Shown: positions 1 through 5,963 of the stretch, piece by piece
Numbering within the stretch: position 1 is the stretch's first letter
Layout of the letters: each line of letters begins with the position of its first letter
NCBI GenBank assembly: GCA_017880825.1
Contig: JADGRN010000030.1
Coordinates: forward strand, 1 to 11,669
DNA length: 11,669 nt
Reading direction: 5' to 3'
From: Methylophilaceae bacterium
GTDB lineage: Bacteria; Pseudomonadota; Gammaproteobacteria; Burkholderiales; Methylophilaceae
Made by a program: the position numbers and the translations under genes
The notes under the pieces: generated by a model
Seen by the model: the letters and a program-made list of their open reading frames with translations, nothing else
Databases searched by the model: none
Told to the model about the DNA's origin: nothing

Positions 1-831
1 ATGGCAAAAAAACACAACGTACTGCCGGGCTTTAACCTCTCGCTCGGCTACACCCTGCTCTACCTGAGCTTGATCGTGCTGATCCCGTTATCGGCAGCGT
101 TTATCAAGACCACCGAATTAAGCCTGCACGAATTTTGGGCGGTAGTCAGTGCGCCTCGCGTAGTAGCCTCCTACAAGCTCACATTCGGCGCCTCGTTAAT
201 AGGCGCGCTGATCAATGCCGTGTTCGGCCTGCTCACCGCATGGGTGCTTACGCGCTACACCTTCCCCGGCAAGCGTCTGGTGGACGCCCTGGTCGATTTG
301 CCATTTGCGTTACCCACCGCGGTGGCGGGCATTGCGCTCACTGCCGTCTATGCCAGCAACGGCTGGATTGGCAGTCTGCTTGAGCCCCATGGCATCAAGG
401 TCGCCTTCACCCCGATTGGCGTCATGGTTGCGCTCACCTTCATCGGCCTGCCTTTCGTGGTGCGTACGGTGCAGCCGGTACTGGAAGATCTGGAGGCGGA
501 GACCGAAGAAGCCGCCGCCAGCCTGGGTGCCCGGCGCTGGCAGACTTTTTCAAAGATCATTCTGCCGGCGGTTTGGCCGGCCCTGATCACCGGCTTTGCC
601 TTGGCCCTTGCGCGCGCCATTGGGGAGTATGGCTCGGTGATTTTTATCGCCGGCAATGTGCCTATGGTTTCAGAAATTACACCGCTCATCATCATCACCA
701 AGCTGGAGCAGTATGAATATGCACAAGCAACAGCGGTTGCCGTGGTGATGCTGGTTATTTCTTTCCTGCTGTTGTTCGCCATCAACGGACTGCAGTGGTG
801 GACCAACCGCCGCCTCAGCGCTTCTCGCTAA
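1..831 (+). CDS. cysT: Sulfate/thiosulfate ABC transporter permease CysT (CysU)
   Basis: Inner-membrane permease that pairs with CysW to form the channel of the sulfate/thiosulfate importer, energised by CysA. The 276 residues match the length of E. coli CysU (277), and the N-terminal VLPGFNLSLG closely resembles it, so the ATG at base 1 is probably the true start, although upstream sequence is not visible. Hydrophobic segments fall at about residues 15-35, 60-84, 97-118, 136-155, 192-207 and 243-262. The cytoplasmic EAA loop that contacts the ATPase is seen as EEAAASLGA at 169-177. Conserved family stretches include DLPFALPTAVAG (99-110) and PFVVRTVQPVLE (151-162). It is followed after 10 bp by cysW. 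The periplasmic binding protein gene (sbp or cysP) is absent here and may lie upstream. Family assignment is firm; sulfate versus thiosulfate preference cannot be read from sequence. Confidence 0.95.
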   Translation: MAKKHNVLPGFNLSLGYTLLYLSLIVLIPLSAAFIKTTELSLHEFWAVVSAPRVVASYKLTFGASLIGALINAVFGLLTAWVLTRYTFPGKRLVDALVDLPFALPTAVAGIALTAVYASNGWIGSLLEPHGIKVAFTPIGVMVALTFIGLPFVVRTVQPVLEDLEAETEEAAASLGARRWQTFSKIILPAVWPALITGFALALARAIGEYGSVIFIAGNVPMVSEITPLIIITKLEQYEYAQATAVAVVMLVISFLLLFAINGLQWWTNRRLSASR

Positions 832-841
832 GCAGGAATTT

Positions 842-1768
842 ATGACTATCGCTACCATTTCACAATACAGCAGCTATAACACCAAAGTCGCACGCAGCCG
901 CGCCACGTCGGAAGACGCCTGGGTACGCTGGTCGCTGATCGCCATTACGCTGGCATTCCTGAGCCTGTTCCTGTTCATTCCACTGGCCGCCGTGTTTACC
1001 GAGGCGCTACGCAAAGGCTTCGATACCTACATCGCGGCGCTTGTAGACCCCGATGCTTTGTCGTCCATCAAGCTGACATTGATTGCTGCCGCCATCGCCG
1101 TGCCGCTGAATCTGGTATTCGGCATTGCTGCCGCCTGGGCTATCGCCAAGTTCGAATTCAAGGGCAAGAGCATATTGATTACCTTGATCGACCTGCCGTT
1201 TGCCGTGTCTCCGGTCATCGCCGGTTTGATTTACGTGCTGATCTTCGGCCTGCAGGGCTGGTTCGGTAGCTGGCTGTCAGACCATGACTACAAGGTCATT
1301 TTTGCTCTTCCTGGTATCGTGCTGGCCACTATCTTCGTCACCTTTCCATTCGTCGCCCGCGAGCTCATTCCGCTGATGCAGGCACAAGGCAAGGAAGAGG
1401 AGGAAGCCGGCTTGGTGCTGGGCGCCTCGGGCTGGCAAATATTGTGGCGCATCACCTTGCCGAATATCAAATGGGGCCTGCTCTACGGCGTGATACTGAC
1501 CAATGCGCGCGCCATGGGTGAGTTCGGCGCGGTATCTGTGGTATCCGGCCATATCCGCGGCCTGACCAATACCATGCCGCTGCATGTGGAAATCCTCTAC
1601 AACGAATACAACTATGCGGCCGCCTTCGCGGTGGCTTCATTGCTGGCATTGCTGGCGCTGGTGACACTCGCGCTCAAGAGCTTCATCGAGTGGCAGTTGT
1701 CGCATAGCGCGAGTATTAATGAAAGCGCGCGCAACGCCAGCAGCACCGAAAAATTATCCGAAGAATAG
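842..1768 (+). CDS. cysW: Sulfate/thiosulfate ABC transporter permease CysW
   Basis: Second membrane subunit of the sulfate importer, partner of CysT. It has 308 residues, somewhat longer than E. coli CysW (291), with extra length in a polar N-terminus (residues 1-28) and a charged, Ser/Glu-rich C-terminal tail after about residue 286. Hydrophobic segments lie near 29-52, 76-102, 111-136, 152-172, 211-228 and 259-278. The EAA loop is EEEAGLVLGASG at 186-197. The motif DLPFAVSPVIAGLIYV (117-132) is typical of CysW and separates it from CysT, which has DLPFALPTAVAG. The start is supported by an AGGAA Shine-Dalgarno sequence at 834-838, four bases before the ATG. It sits 10 bp after cysT and 17 bp before cysA, so one transcript is likely. 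Confidence 0.95.
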   Translation: MTIATISQYSSYNTKVARSRATSEDAWVRWSLIAITLAFLSLFLFIPLAAVFTEALRKGFDTYIAALVDPDALSSIKLTLIAAAIAVPLNLVFGIAAAWAIAKFEFKGKSILITLIDLPFAVSPVIAGLIYVLIFGLQGWFGSWLSDHDYKVIFALPGIVLATIFVTFPFVARELIPLMQAQGKEEEEAGLVLGASGWQILWRITLPNIKWGLLYGVILTNARAMGEFGAVSVVSGHIRGLTNTMPLHVEILYNEYNYAAAFAVASLLALLALVTLALKSFIEWQLSHSASINESARNASSTEKLSEE

Positions 1769-1785
1769 ATACTGGGACTTGAATC

Positions 1786-2859
1786 ATGAGTATAGAAATC
1801 CGTAACGTTCGCAAAAATTTCGGCAGCTTCAGTGCACTGAATGACGTCAGCCTGGATGTACCAAGCGGAGAGCTGGTAGCGCTGCTTGGCCCTTCCGGTT
1901 GCGGTAAAACCACGCTGCTGCGCATCATCGCCGGCCTGGAAACCCCGGACTCCGGCAGCATCCATTTCCATGGTGCGGACGCCACCGAGCGCAATGTGCG
2001 CGACCGCCAGGTCGGCTTTGTATTTCAGCATTACGCGCTGTTCCGTCACATGACCGTATTCGAAAATGTCGCCTTTGGTCTGCGGGTACGGCCCAAGAAA
2101 ACCCGGCCTACAGAGGCTGAAATCCATGGACGGGTGCATGCGTTGCTGCAACTGGTGCAACTGGACTGGCTGGCTGATCGCTATCCACCACAGCTTTCCG
2201 GCGGGCAACGCCAGCGCATCGCGCTGGCGCGGGCGCTAGCGGTAGAGCCCAAGGTGCTGCTGCTGGACGAGCCGTTTGGCGCCTTGGATGCCAAAGTGCG
2301 CAAGGAACTACGCCGCTGGCTGCGCCGCTTGCATGATGAATTGCATATCACCAGCATATTTGTCACGCATGACCAGGAAGAAGCGCTGGAAGTGGCTGAC
2401 CGCGTGGTGGTGATTAACAAGGGGAAAATAGAACAAATAGGTACGCCGCAAGACGTCTATGACCACCCGGTGTCACCGTTTGTCTACCAGTTCCTGGGTA
2501 ATGTTAACCAGTTCAAAAGCCACGTCCACCATGGTGAGGCAAGGATTGGCGACGTTGGCCTGAAGCTCGATGCGCATCATGAAACGCAAAACAGCCCTGC
2601 TTTGGCTTATGTGCGGCCGCATGACATCGACATTCAGAAACAGCGTAATGGTGTGGCACCGGCATTTGAAGCGGTGGTGAGCTACATCCATGCTATCGGC
2701 CCTATAGTCAGGCTGGAATTGCAACGCGCTGGCGATACCGAGTTAATTGAAGCCGAACTCACCAGTGAGCGCTTCCGTGAGCTGGCACTTATGGAAGGTG
2801 AGCATGTGTTCATCTACCCACGTAATGTGCGCGTATTCCTGCAAGAGCATGGCGGCTAA
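1786..2859 (+). CDS. cysA: Sulfate/thiosulfate import ATP-binding protein CysA
   Basis: ATPase subunit that binds the cytoplasmic face of CysT/CysW and drives sulfate uptake. The 357 residues compare with 365 in E. coli. Visible motifs in order: Walker [10 protein letters not shown] (35-43), Q-loop around Q81 in [12 protein letters not shown] signature LSGGQRQR (137-144), Walker B LLLLDEP ending with D161/E162, D-loop GALD (165-168), and the H-loop His195 in FVTHDQEEA. The [31 protein letters not shown] region is characteristic of the CysA branch. The C-terminal ~120 residues correspond to the TOBE-type regulatory domain (for example [10 protein letters not shown]). No strong Shine-Dalgarno sequence precedes the ATG (GGGACTTGAATC), so translation may be partly coupled to cysW. 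It is the last gene of the visible cys cluster, and no classical U-tailed terminator follows directly. Confidence 0.95.
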   Translation: MSIEIRNVRKNFGSFSALNDVSLDVPSGELVALLGPSGCGKTTLLRIIAGLETPDSGSIHFHGADATERNVRDRQVGFVFQHYALFRHMTVFENVAFGLRVRPKKTRPTEAEIHGRVHALLQLVQLDWLADRYPPQLSGGQRQRIALARALAVEPKVLLLDEPFGALDAKVRKELRRWLRRLHDELHITSIFVTHDQEEALEVADRVVVINKGKIEQIGTPQDVYDHPVSPFVYQFLGNVNQFKSHVHHGEARIGDVGLKLDAHHETQNSPALAYVRPHDIDIQKQRNGVAPAFEAVVSYIHAIGPIVRLELQRAGDTELIEAELTSERFRELALMEGEHVFIYPRNVRVFLQEHGG

Positions 2860-2890
2860 GCGAGCTGTCGGCGGTATTGTGGACAGGCGC

Positions 2891-2906
2891 GCATTCGCGC
2901 GAATGC
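2891..2906. repeat. 16-bp perfect palindrome downstream of cysA
   Basis: GCATTCGCGCGAATGC reads the same on both strands without a spacer. It begins 32 bases after the cysA stop codon. In RNA it could form a stem of about six base pairs with a four-base loop. As DNA it could be a dimeric protein-binding site, but no known operator is recognised. It is not followed by a T-tract, so a classical intrinsic terminator is unlikely. Confidence 0.6.
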
Positions 2907-2912
2907 TCATTA

Positions 2913-2940
2913 ATGAAGAACCTCGCGGCAAGCCGCGAGG
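2913..2940 (-). terminator. Possible intrinsic terminator of the mini-protein gene
   Basis: Read on the minus strand, the 9-bp G+C-rich hairpin at 2921-2940 (stem CCTCGCGG, loop CTTG) is followed by TTCTTCATT, a moderately T-rich run. It lies about 73 bases after the mini-protein stop codon at 3013. The U-run is interrupted, so termination efficiency is uncertain. On the plus strand the same hairpin is not followed by T residues and would not terminate cysA by the usual mechanism. Confidence 0.35.
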
Positions 2941-2998
2941 TATCAAATCCGAATCCGGTCAAATCATTCGCCGCAAGCGGCGGGGAATTCGACCCGAA
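2921..2998. repeat. Two tandem REP-like hairpin units
   Basis: The first hairpin (2921-2940) is a perfect 9-bp inverted repeat, CCTCGCGGC/GCCGCGAGG, around AA. The second (2969-2982) is CGCCGC/GCGGCG around AA. Beyond the stems the units also align: 2925-2953 and 2970-2998 share 21 of 29 bases in the same orientation, both ending in CCGAA, with a 45-base period. One stem pair is changed G-C to C-G in a compensatory manner. On the minus strand both hairpins carry a CTTG loop. This looks like an intergenic repetitive palindrome family, but copy number elsewhere cannot be seen from this window. Confidence 0.6.
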
Positions 2999-3012
2999 GG
3001 GATTAAAGCCTG

Positions 3013-3183
3013 TTACTTGGTCTCTGGCGCTTCATTCTTTTCAGGATTTGCAATTTTTGTGGAATGCTTATGGCTATGATGCTTCTTGACAGGCGGGGGG
3101 CGACCTTTACCAAAAGCAAAAGCATTAGCACTTAGGGTAACCATAATAAGGCCAGCAAACAGGGCGGTTAGAAGTTTTTTCAT
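3013..3183 (-). CDS. Small exported His/Lys-rich protein of unknown function
   Basis: Encodes 56 residues that I cannot assign to a named family. Residues 1-23 form a clear Sec signal peptide: KK at 2-3, a hydrophobic core at about 4-18, and AFA before the predicted cleavage after residue 23. The mature part would be only 33 residues, very basic and polar, with FGKGRPPPVKKHHSHKHSTK at 24-43. It includes four His in six positions (HHSHKH, 35-40), a PPP run, and then a charged Glu/Lys/Pro tail. It contains no cysteine, so it is not a lipoprotein. The start at 3183 is chosen because AGGAGA (3190-3195) sits six bases upstream and because it begins the signal peptide; the same frame is open further upstream to 3264 without support. 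It is divergent from pcnB and convergent to cysA. A periplasmic metal-binding or polyanion-binding role would be a guess from composition alone. Confidence 0.7.
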   Translation of the reverse strand: MKKLLTALFAGLIMVTLSANAFAFGKGRPPPVKKHHSHKHSTKIANPEKNEAPETK

Positions 3184-3189
3184 TGCATA

Positions 3190-3195
3190 TCTCCT
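3190..3195 (-). promoter_or_regulatory. Shine-Dalgarno site fixing the mini-protein start
   Basis: Minus-strand AGGAGA lies six bases before the ATG at 3183. It is among the best Shine-Dalgarno matches in the window and is the main reason to believe this small gene is translated from that codon and not from upstream in-frame codons. Confidence 0.7.
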
Positions 3196-3318
3196 AATTG
3201 GTGATTCTAAGGTTGTAGTCCCAACTTGAGCGACCACCTGAGAGCTATACACTACTCTGGCCACCTTACAAATTCAATCGCTGGCAATGGAAACACGCGG
3301 CCTGATTGAAGGCGCGCT

Positions 3319-3371
3319 TGCGGCCTTTACGTTATAATTCGCAGACTTAGCATAAGGATGCACAGGCCGCA
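3319..3371. repeat. Inverted repeat flanking the pcnB -10 element
   Basis: TGCGGCCT at 3319-3326 and its exact reverse complement AGGCCGCA at 3364-3371 are separated by 37 bases that include the TATAAT. A further direct copy of GCGGCCT occurs at 3297-3303. The arrangement could be an operator or could place the leader in a hairpin; no known regulator site is recognised, and chance in G+C-rich DNA is possible. Confidence 0.3.
3333..3338 (+). promoter_or_regulatory. Likely -10 element of the pcnB operon promoter
   Basis: A perfect TATAAT lies 39 bases before the pcnB start in the divergent spacer, which would put transcription start near 3345. No good -35 hexamer exists at the ideal 17-base spacing; TTGAAG at 3306-3311 is 21 bases away. 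This suggests either a weak or an activator-dependent promoter. Three copies of GCGGCCT surround it (3297-3303, 3320-3326, and inverted at 3364-3370). Confidence 0.45.
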
Positions 3372-3377
3372 CCTCTG

Positions 3378-4772
3378 ATGATCAAAAAACTGCTGCAACG
3401 AGTTTTTAACTCGAGCAAACTCAAGCCAAAAAACAAGCAGGCAGGCGAAGCCGGCTCAGCCCACAGTAACGCCAAACGCATCTCCAGCAAGACTCACCGC
3501 ATCGACCGCAAGCTGTTGAGCACTGGCGCGCTTAGAACTACGCAGGATCTGCAAAAAGCCGGGTTTGAGGCCTATGTGGTGGGTGGTGCGGTGCGTGATT
3601 TGCTGCTGAAAAGGCGCCCCAAGGATTTTGATATTGCCACGGATGCCACACCGGAGCAGGTGCAACGCGTTTTTCGCCGCTCGCGCATTATTGGCCGCCG
3701 TTTCCGCCTGGTGCATGTGATGTTTGGCGATGAAACGGTGGAAGTTTCCACTTTCCGCGGTAGCCACCTGTCCGATGAAGGGCAAGATGAAGGGCAGTCG
3801 AAGATCGCCGACAGCGGCCGCATCCTGCGCGACAACGTATTCGGCAATCAGGAGGAAGACGCGGTGCGTCGCGACTTCACCGCCAACGCGCTGTATTACG
3901 ATCCCTCCAGTGAAGAAATCCTGGATTTTCATAACGGTGTGGCCGACATCCAAGCCGGTGTGCTGCGTATGATCGGCGACCCGGTTACGCGCTACCGCGA
4001 AGACCCGGTGCGTATGCTGCGTGCGGTAAGACTATCGGCCAAGCTGGGGCTCAAGCTGGATAAGGCTACCGAAGCACCGATTCCGAAGCTGGCCGATGTC
4101 CTGCAAGATGTCCCGGCGTCGCGCCTGTTTGACGAAATGCTCAAATTGTTTCTATCAGGCCACGCCATAGAAAGTGTCATCGCGCTGCGCCAGCATGGCT
4201 TGCATCATGGGCTGCTGCCGATGCTGGACATTATGATGGGGCAACCCATGGGCCAACGCTTCATCCATCTAGCCCTGAAGAATACCGATGACCGCGTGCT
4301 GGCTGACAAACCTGTTTCGCCCGGATTTTTATTTGCCTCTTTGCTCTGGCATGAAGTTCTTGGCGCCTGGCAAAAATATCAGAAGCAGGGTCATCGATCT
4401 ATCCCCGCCCTGCATATGGCCATGACCGAAGTGACAGATATCCAGGCGGAAAAACTGGCCATCCACAAACGCTTCAGCGCTGTCATGAAGGAGATCTGGG
4501 GGCTGCAGCCAAGATTCGAGCAGCGCGCCGGCAAACGGCCTTATGGCTTGATCGAACATCCCCGCTATCGCGCCGCTTATGATTTTCTATTACTGCGTTG
4601 TGAATCAGGAGAATTGCCTGTTGAACTTGGGCAGTGGTGGACCGATTTTGCCAATGCTGATGCTGAGCAGCGCCAGGCTATGTTGATGCCTGACAGCGAA
4701 CCAAAAAAGCGCCGGCGCAGACGCTCCCGCAGCAGGACCGTGGCAACAGACGCGCCTGCAGCAGAACAATAA
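3378..4772 (+). CDS. pcnB: Poly(A) polymerase I
   Basis: Adds poly(A) tails to RNA 3' ends, which in bacteria promotes RNA decay. The 464 residues align over their length with E. coli PcnB. The nucleotidyltransferase core starts with VVGGAVRDLLL (67-77), followed by the metal-binding pair in PKDFDIATDATPEQV (Asp83 and Asp85), GRRFRLVHVMFG (106-117) and VEVSTFRG (121-128). Later come EEDAVRRDFTANALYY and the RNA-binding/neck signature RYREDPVRMLRAVR. The PcnB type, as opposed to a CCA-adding enzyme, is supported by the long C-terminal region (EHPRYRAAYDFLLLR) and the Arg-rich tail KKRRRRRSRSR. A 12-base tandem duplication encodes DEGQDEGQ at 133-140, in a stretch that varies within the family. 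No good Shine-Dalgarno sequence is seen; a six-codon reading frame ends on its start codon. It is first in the operon that continues with folK. Confidence 0.93.
   Translation: MIKKLLQRVFNSSKLKPKNKQAGEAGSAHSNAKRISSKTHRIDRKLLSTGALRTTQDLQKAGFEAYVVGGAVRDLLLKRRPKDFDIATDATPEQVQRVFRRSRIIGRRFRLVHVMFGDETVEVSTFRGSHLSDEGQDEGQSKIADSGRILRDNVFGNQEEDAVRRDFTANALYYDPSSEEILDFHNGVADIQAGVLRMIGDPVTRYREDPVRMLRAVRLSAKLGLKLDKATEAPIPKLADVLQDVPASRLFDEMLKLFLSGHAIESVIALRQHGLHHGLLPMLDIMMGQPMGQRFIHLALKNTDDRVLADKPVSPGFLFASLLWHEVLGAWQKYQKQGHRSIPALHMAMTEVTDIQAEKLAIHKRFSAVMKEIWGLQPRFEQRAGKRPYGLIEHPRYRAAYDFLLLRCESGELPVELGQWWTDFANADAEQRQAMLMPDSEPKKRRRRRSRSRTVATDAPAAEQ
3774..3797 (+). repeat. 12-bp tandem duplication inside pcnB
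   Basis: GATGAAGGGCAA is directly followed by GATGAAGGGCAG (11 of 12 bases equal). It keeps the frame and encodes DEGQDEGQ. It falls between VSTFRG and the RILRDN motif, in a region where E. coli PcnB has a different loop, so it looks like a tolerated slippage-type insertion. Confidence 0.75.
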
Positions 4773-4804
4773 ACCAGCACAATAAAAGCAATAAAATAAG
4801 CACA

Positions 4805-5281
4805 ATGAAAAAAGCTTTTGTCGCGCTGGGCAGCAATTTACAGCAGCCAAGGCAACAGGTAATACAGGCGCTCAAGGCGCTGGCTCAGTTACCCGATACA
4901 CGATTGATAGCTTATTCATCCCTTTATCGAACTGCACCAGTAGGCTACGATAACCAGCCCGATTTCATTAACGCCGCTGCAGCGCTTGAAACCGGTTTGC
5001 CGCCGTTGCGGTTGCTGCACGAACTGTTGGCGTTGGAAAACACGCATGGTCGTCAGCGTCCATTTCCCAACGCCCCGCGCATATTGGACCTGGACCTGTT
5101 GCTATACGATGATATGGTGATGAATACCGCTGAACTTACCCTGCCGCACCCACGCATGCATGAACGCGGTTTTGTGCTGTTGCCGCTGGCTGAAATCGCT
5201 CCTGACCTAGTCATTCCGGGGCATGGTCAGGTCGTTGAGCTGGCCAAAACTTGCATGAATCAAGGTGTAACCAGAATATGA
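4805..5281 (+). CDS. folK: 2-amino-4-hydroxy-6-hydroxymethyldihydropteridine pyrophosphokinase (HPPK)
   Basis: Transfers pyrophosphate from ATP to 6-hydroxymethyl-7,8-dihydropterin, the step before dihydropteroate synthase in folate synthesis; cytosolic. It has 158 residues against 159 in E. coli. Motifs: ALGSNL (7-12), SSLYRTAPVG (38-47), QPDFINAA (51-58), and the Mg2+-binding DLD with Asp95 and Asp97, exactly at the E. coli positions, after RIL (Arg92). LPHPRMHERGFVLLPL near residues 117-132 is the usual C-terminal signature. It follows pcnB by 32 bases that are 19/32 adenine and lack a clear Shine-Dalgarno sequence. Its product pathway supplies the methylene-tetrahydrofolate that PanB, two genes downstream, consumes; this may explain the grouping (inference). 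Confidence 0.95.
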   Translation: MKKAFVALGSNLQQPRQQVIQALKALAQLPDTRLIAYSSLYRTAPVGYDNQPDFINAAAALETGLPPLRLLHELLALENTHGRQRPFPNAPRILDLDLLLYDDMVMNTAELTLPHPRMHERGFVLLPLAEIAPDLVIPGHGQVVELAKTCMNQGVTRI

Positions 5282-5300
5282 GATTTGAAAGCAGCAGCGC

Positions 5301-5963
5301 ATGAGCATCATCGAAACGGCTTTGATTGAAAAATACCCCTATATCGTGATTGAAGGCCCGATTGGTAGCGGCAAGACCACGCTGGCACGTAAACTGGGGG
5401 ATCGCCATTCGGTTAATCTGTTGCTGGAAAATACCGAAGCCAATCCGTTCCTGCCCAAATTTTATCAGGATGCGCCGCGCTACGCCTTGCCGACGCAATT
5501 ATTCTTTCTGTTTCAGCGTGCGGGGCAGATCCGTGATCTGACCCAGCGTGACATGTTTGCCGAAGCGACCATCGCCGACTTTTTTCTGGAGAAAGACCCG
5601 CTGTTCGCACGCCTCAATCTCAATGACGAGGAATTCGCGCTCTACCGCCAGATCTACCAGCACCTGCAATTGCAGGCTTCGGCGCCCGACCTGGTGATTT
5701 ATCTGCAGACACCGGTGGATGCCTTGTCAGAGCGAATTGGCCAGCGTAATGTCAGTTATGAGCAGGATATTCCGCGCGAATATCTGGCAAGATTAGCCGA
5801 GGCCTACAGCGCATTTTTTCATCAGTACGACGCGTCGCCGCTGCTGATCGTGAATAACGAAAAACTCAATATTGCAGAGAATGAAGAAGCGCTGGATCTG
5901 CTGGTGGAACGCATCATGCAGATTCGCGGTCGCCGTGAATTTTTTAACCCCAACCTCACCTAA
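5301..5963 (+). CDS. Deoxynucleoside kinase family protein
   Basis: Probably phosphorylates deoxynucleosides (likely purine, as in deoxyadenosine/deoxyguanosine kinases) to the monophosphates for salvage. It has 220 residues, typical of the dNK family. The P-loop is GPIGSGKTT at 19-27, preceded by YIVIEG; ENTEANPFLPKFYQD (from 43) matches the substrate-pocket region of bacterial dGK/dAK proteins. QLFFLFQRAGQI, FAEATIADFF and DLVIYLQTPVDALSERI are further family blocks. The lid arginines lie in RIGQRNVSYEQDIPREYLARL. It starts 19 bases after folK and its TAA stop directly abuts the panB ATG. In many betaproteobacteria a gene of this kind sits between folK and panB. The nucleoside preference cannot be settled by inspection, so no symbol is given. 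Confidence 0.85.
   Translation: MSIIETALIEKYPYIVIEGPIGSGKTTLARKLGDRHSVNLLLENTEANPFLPKFYQDAPRYALPTQLFFLFQRAGQIRDLTQRDMFAEATIADFFLEKDPLFARLNLNDEEFALYRQIYQHLQLQASAPDLVIYLQTPVDALSERIGQRNVSYEQDIPREYLARLAEAYSAFFHQYDASPLLIVNNEKLNIAENEEALDLLVERIMQIRGRREFFNPNLT

Larger units (their letters stand above)
2860..3012. other. Gene-free palindromic spacer between cysA and the mini-protein gene
   Basis: These 153 bases between two convergent 3' ends hold no credible gene. They contain a 16-bp perfect palindrome (2891-2906), an 8-bp palindrome CATTAATG (2908-2915), and two hairpin units that resemble each other (2921-2953 and 2966-2998). Short open frames crossing the area merely translate the repeats. No classical U-tailed terminator for the cys operon is evident. 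On the minus strand the first hairpin is followed by TTCTTCATT and could end the mini-protein transcript. Confidence 0.7.

Noticed and set aside
1612..2208. 198-residue open frame on the minus strand across cysW and cysA
   Set aside because: It lies opposite two fully conserved cys genes, has no recognisable motif and reflects codon bias in high-GC DNA.
2747..3089. Open frames of 70 and 110 codons across the cysA end and the palindromic spacer
   Set aside because: They translate the hairpin repeats into low-complexity basic peptides, overlap cysA and the antisense of the mini-protein, and have no Shine-Dalgarno support.
3184..3264. N-terminal extension of the mini-protein to 83 residues
   Set aside because: The added 27 residues would precede the signal peptide, while AGGAGA is correctly placed for the internal ATG at 3183.
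3306..3311. TTGAAG as the -35 of the pcnB promoter
   Set aside because: The 21-base spacing to TATAAT is too long for a normal sigma-70 promoter, so only the -10 is annotated.
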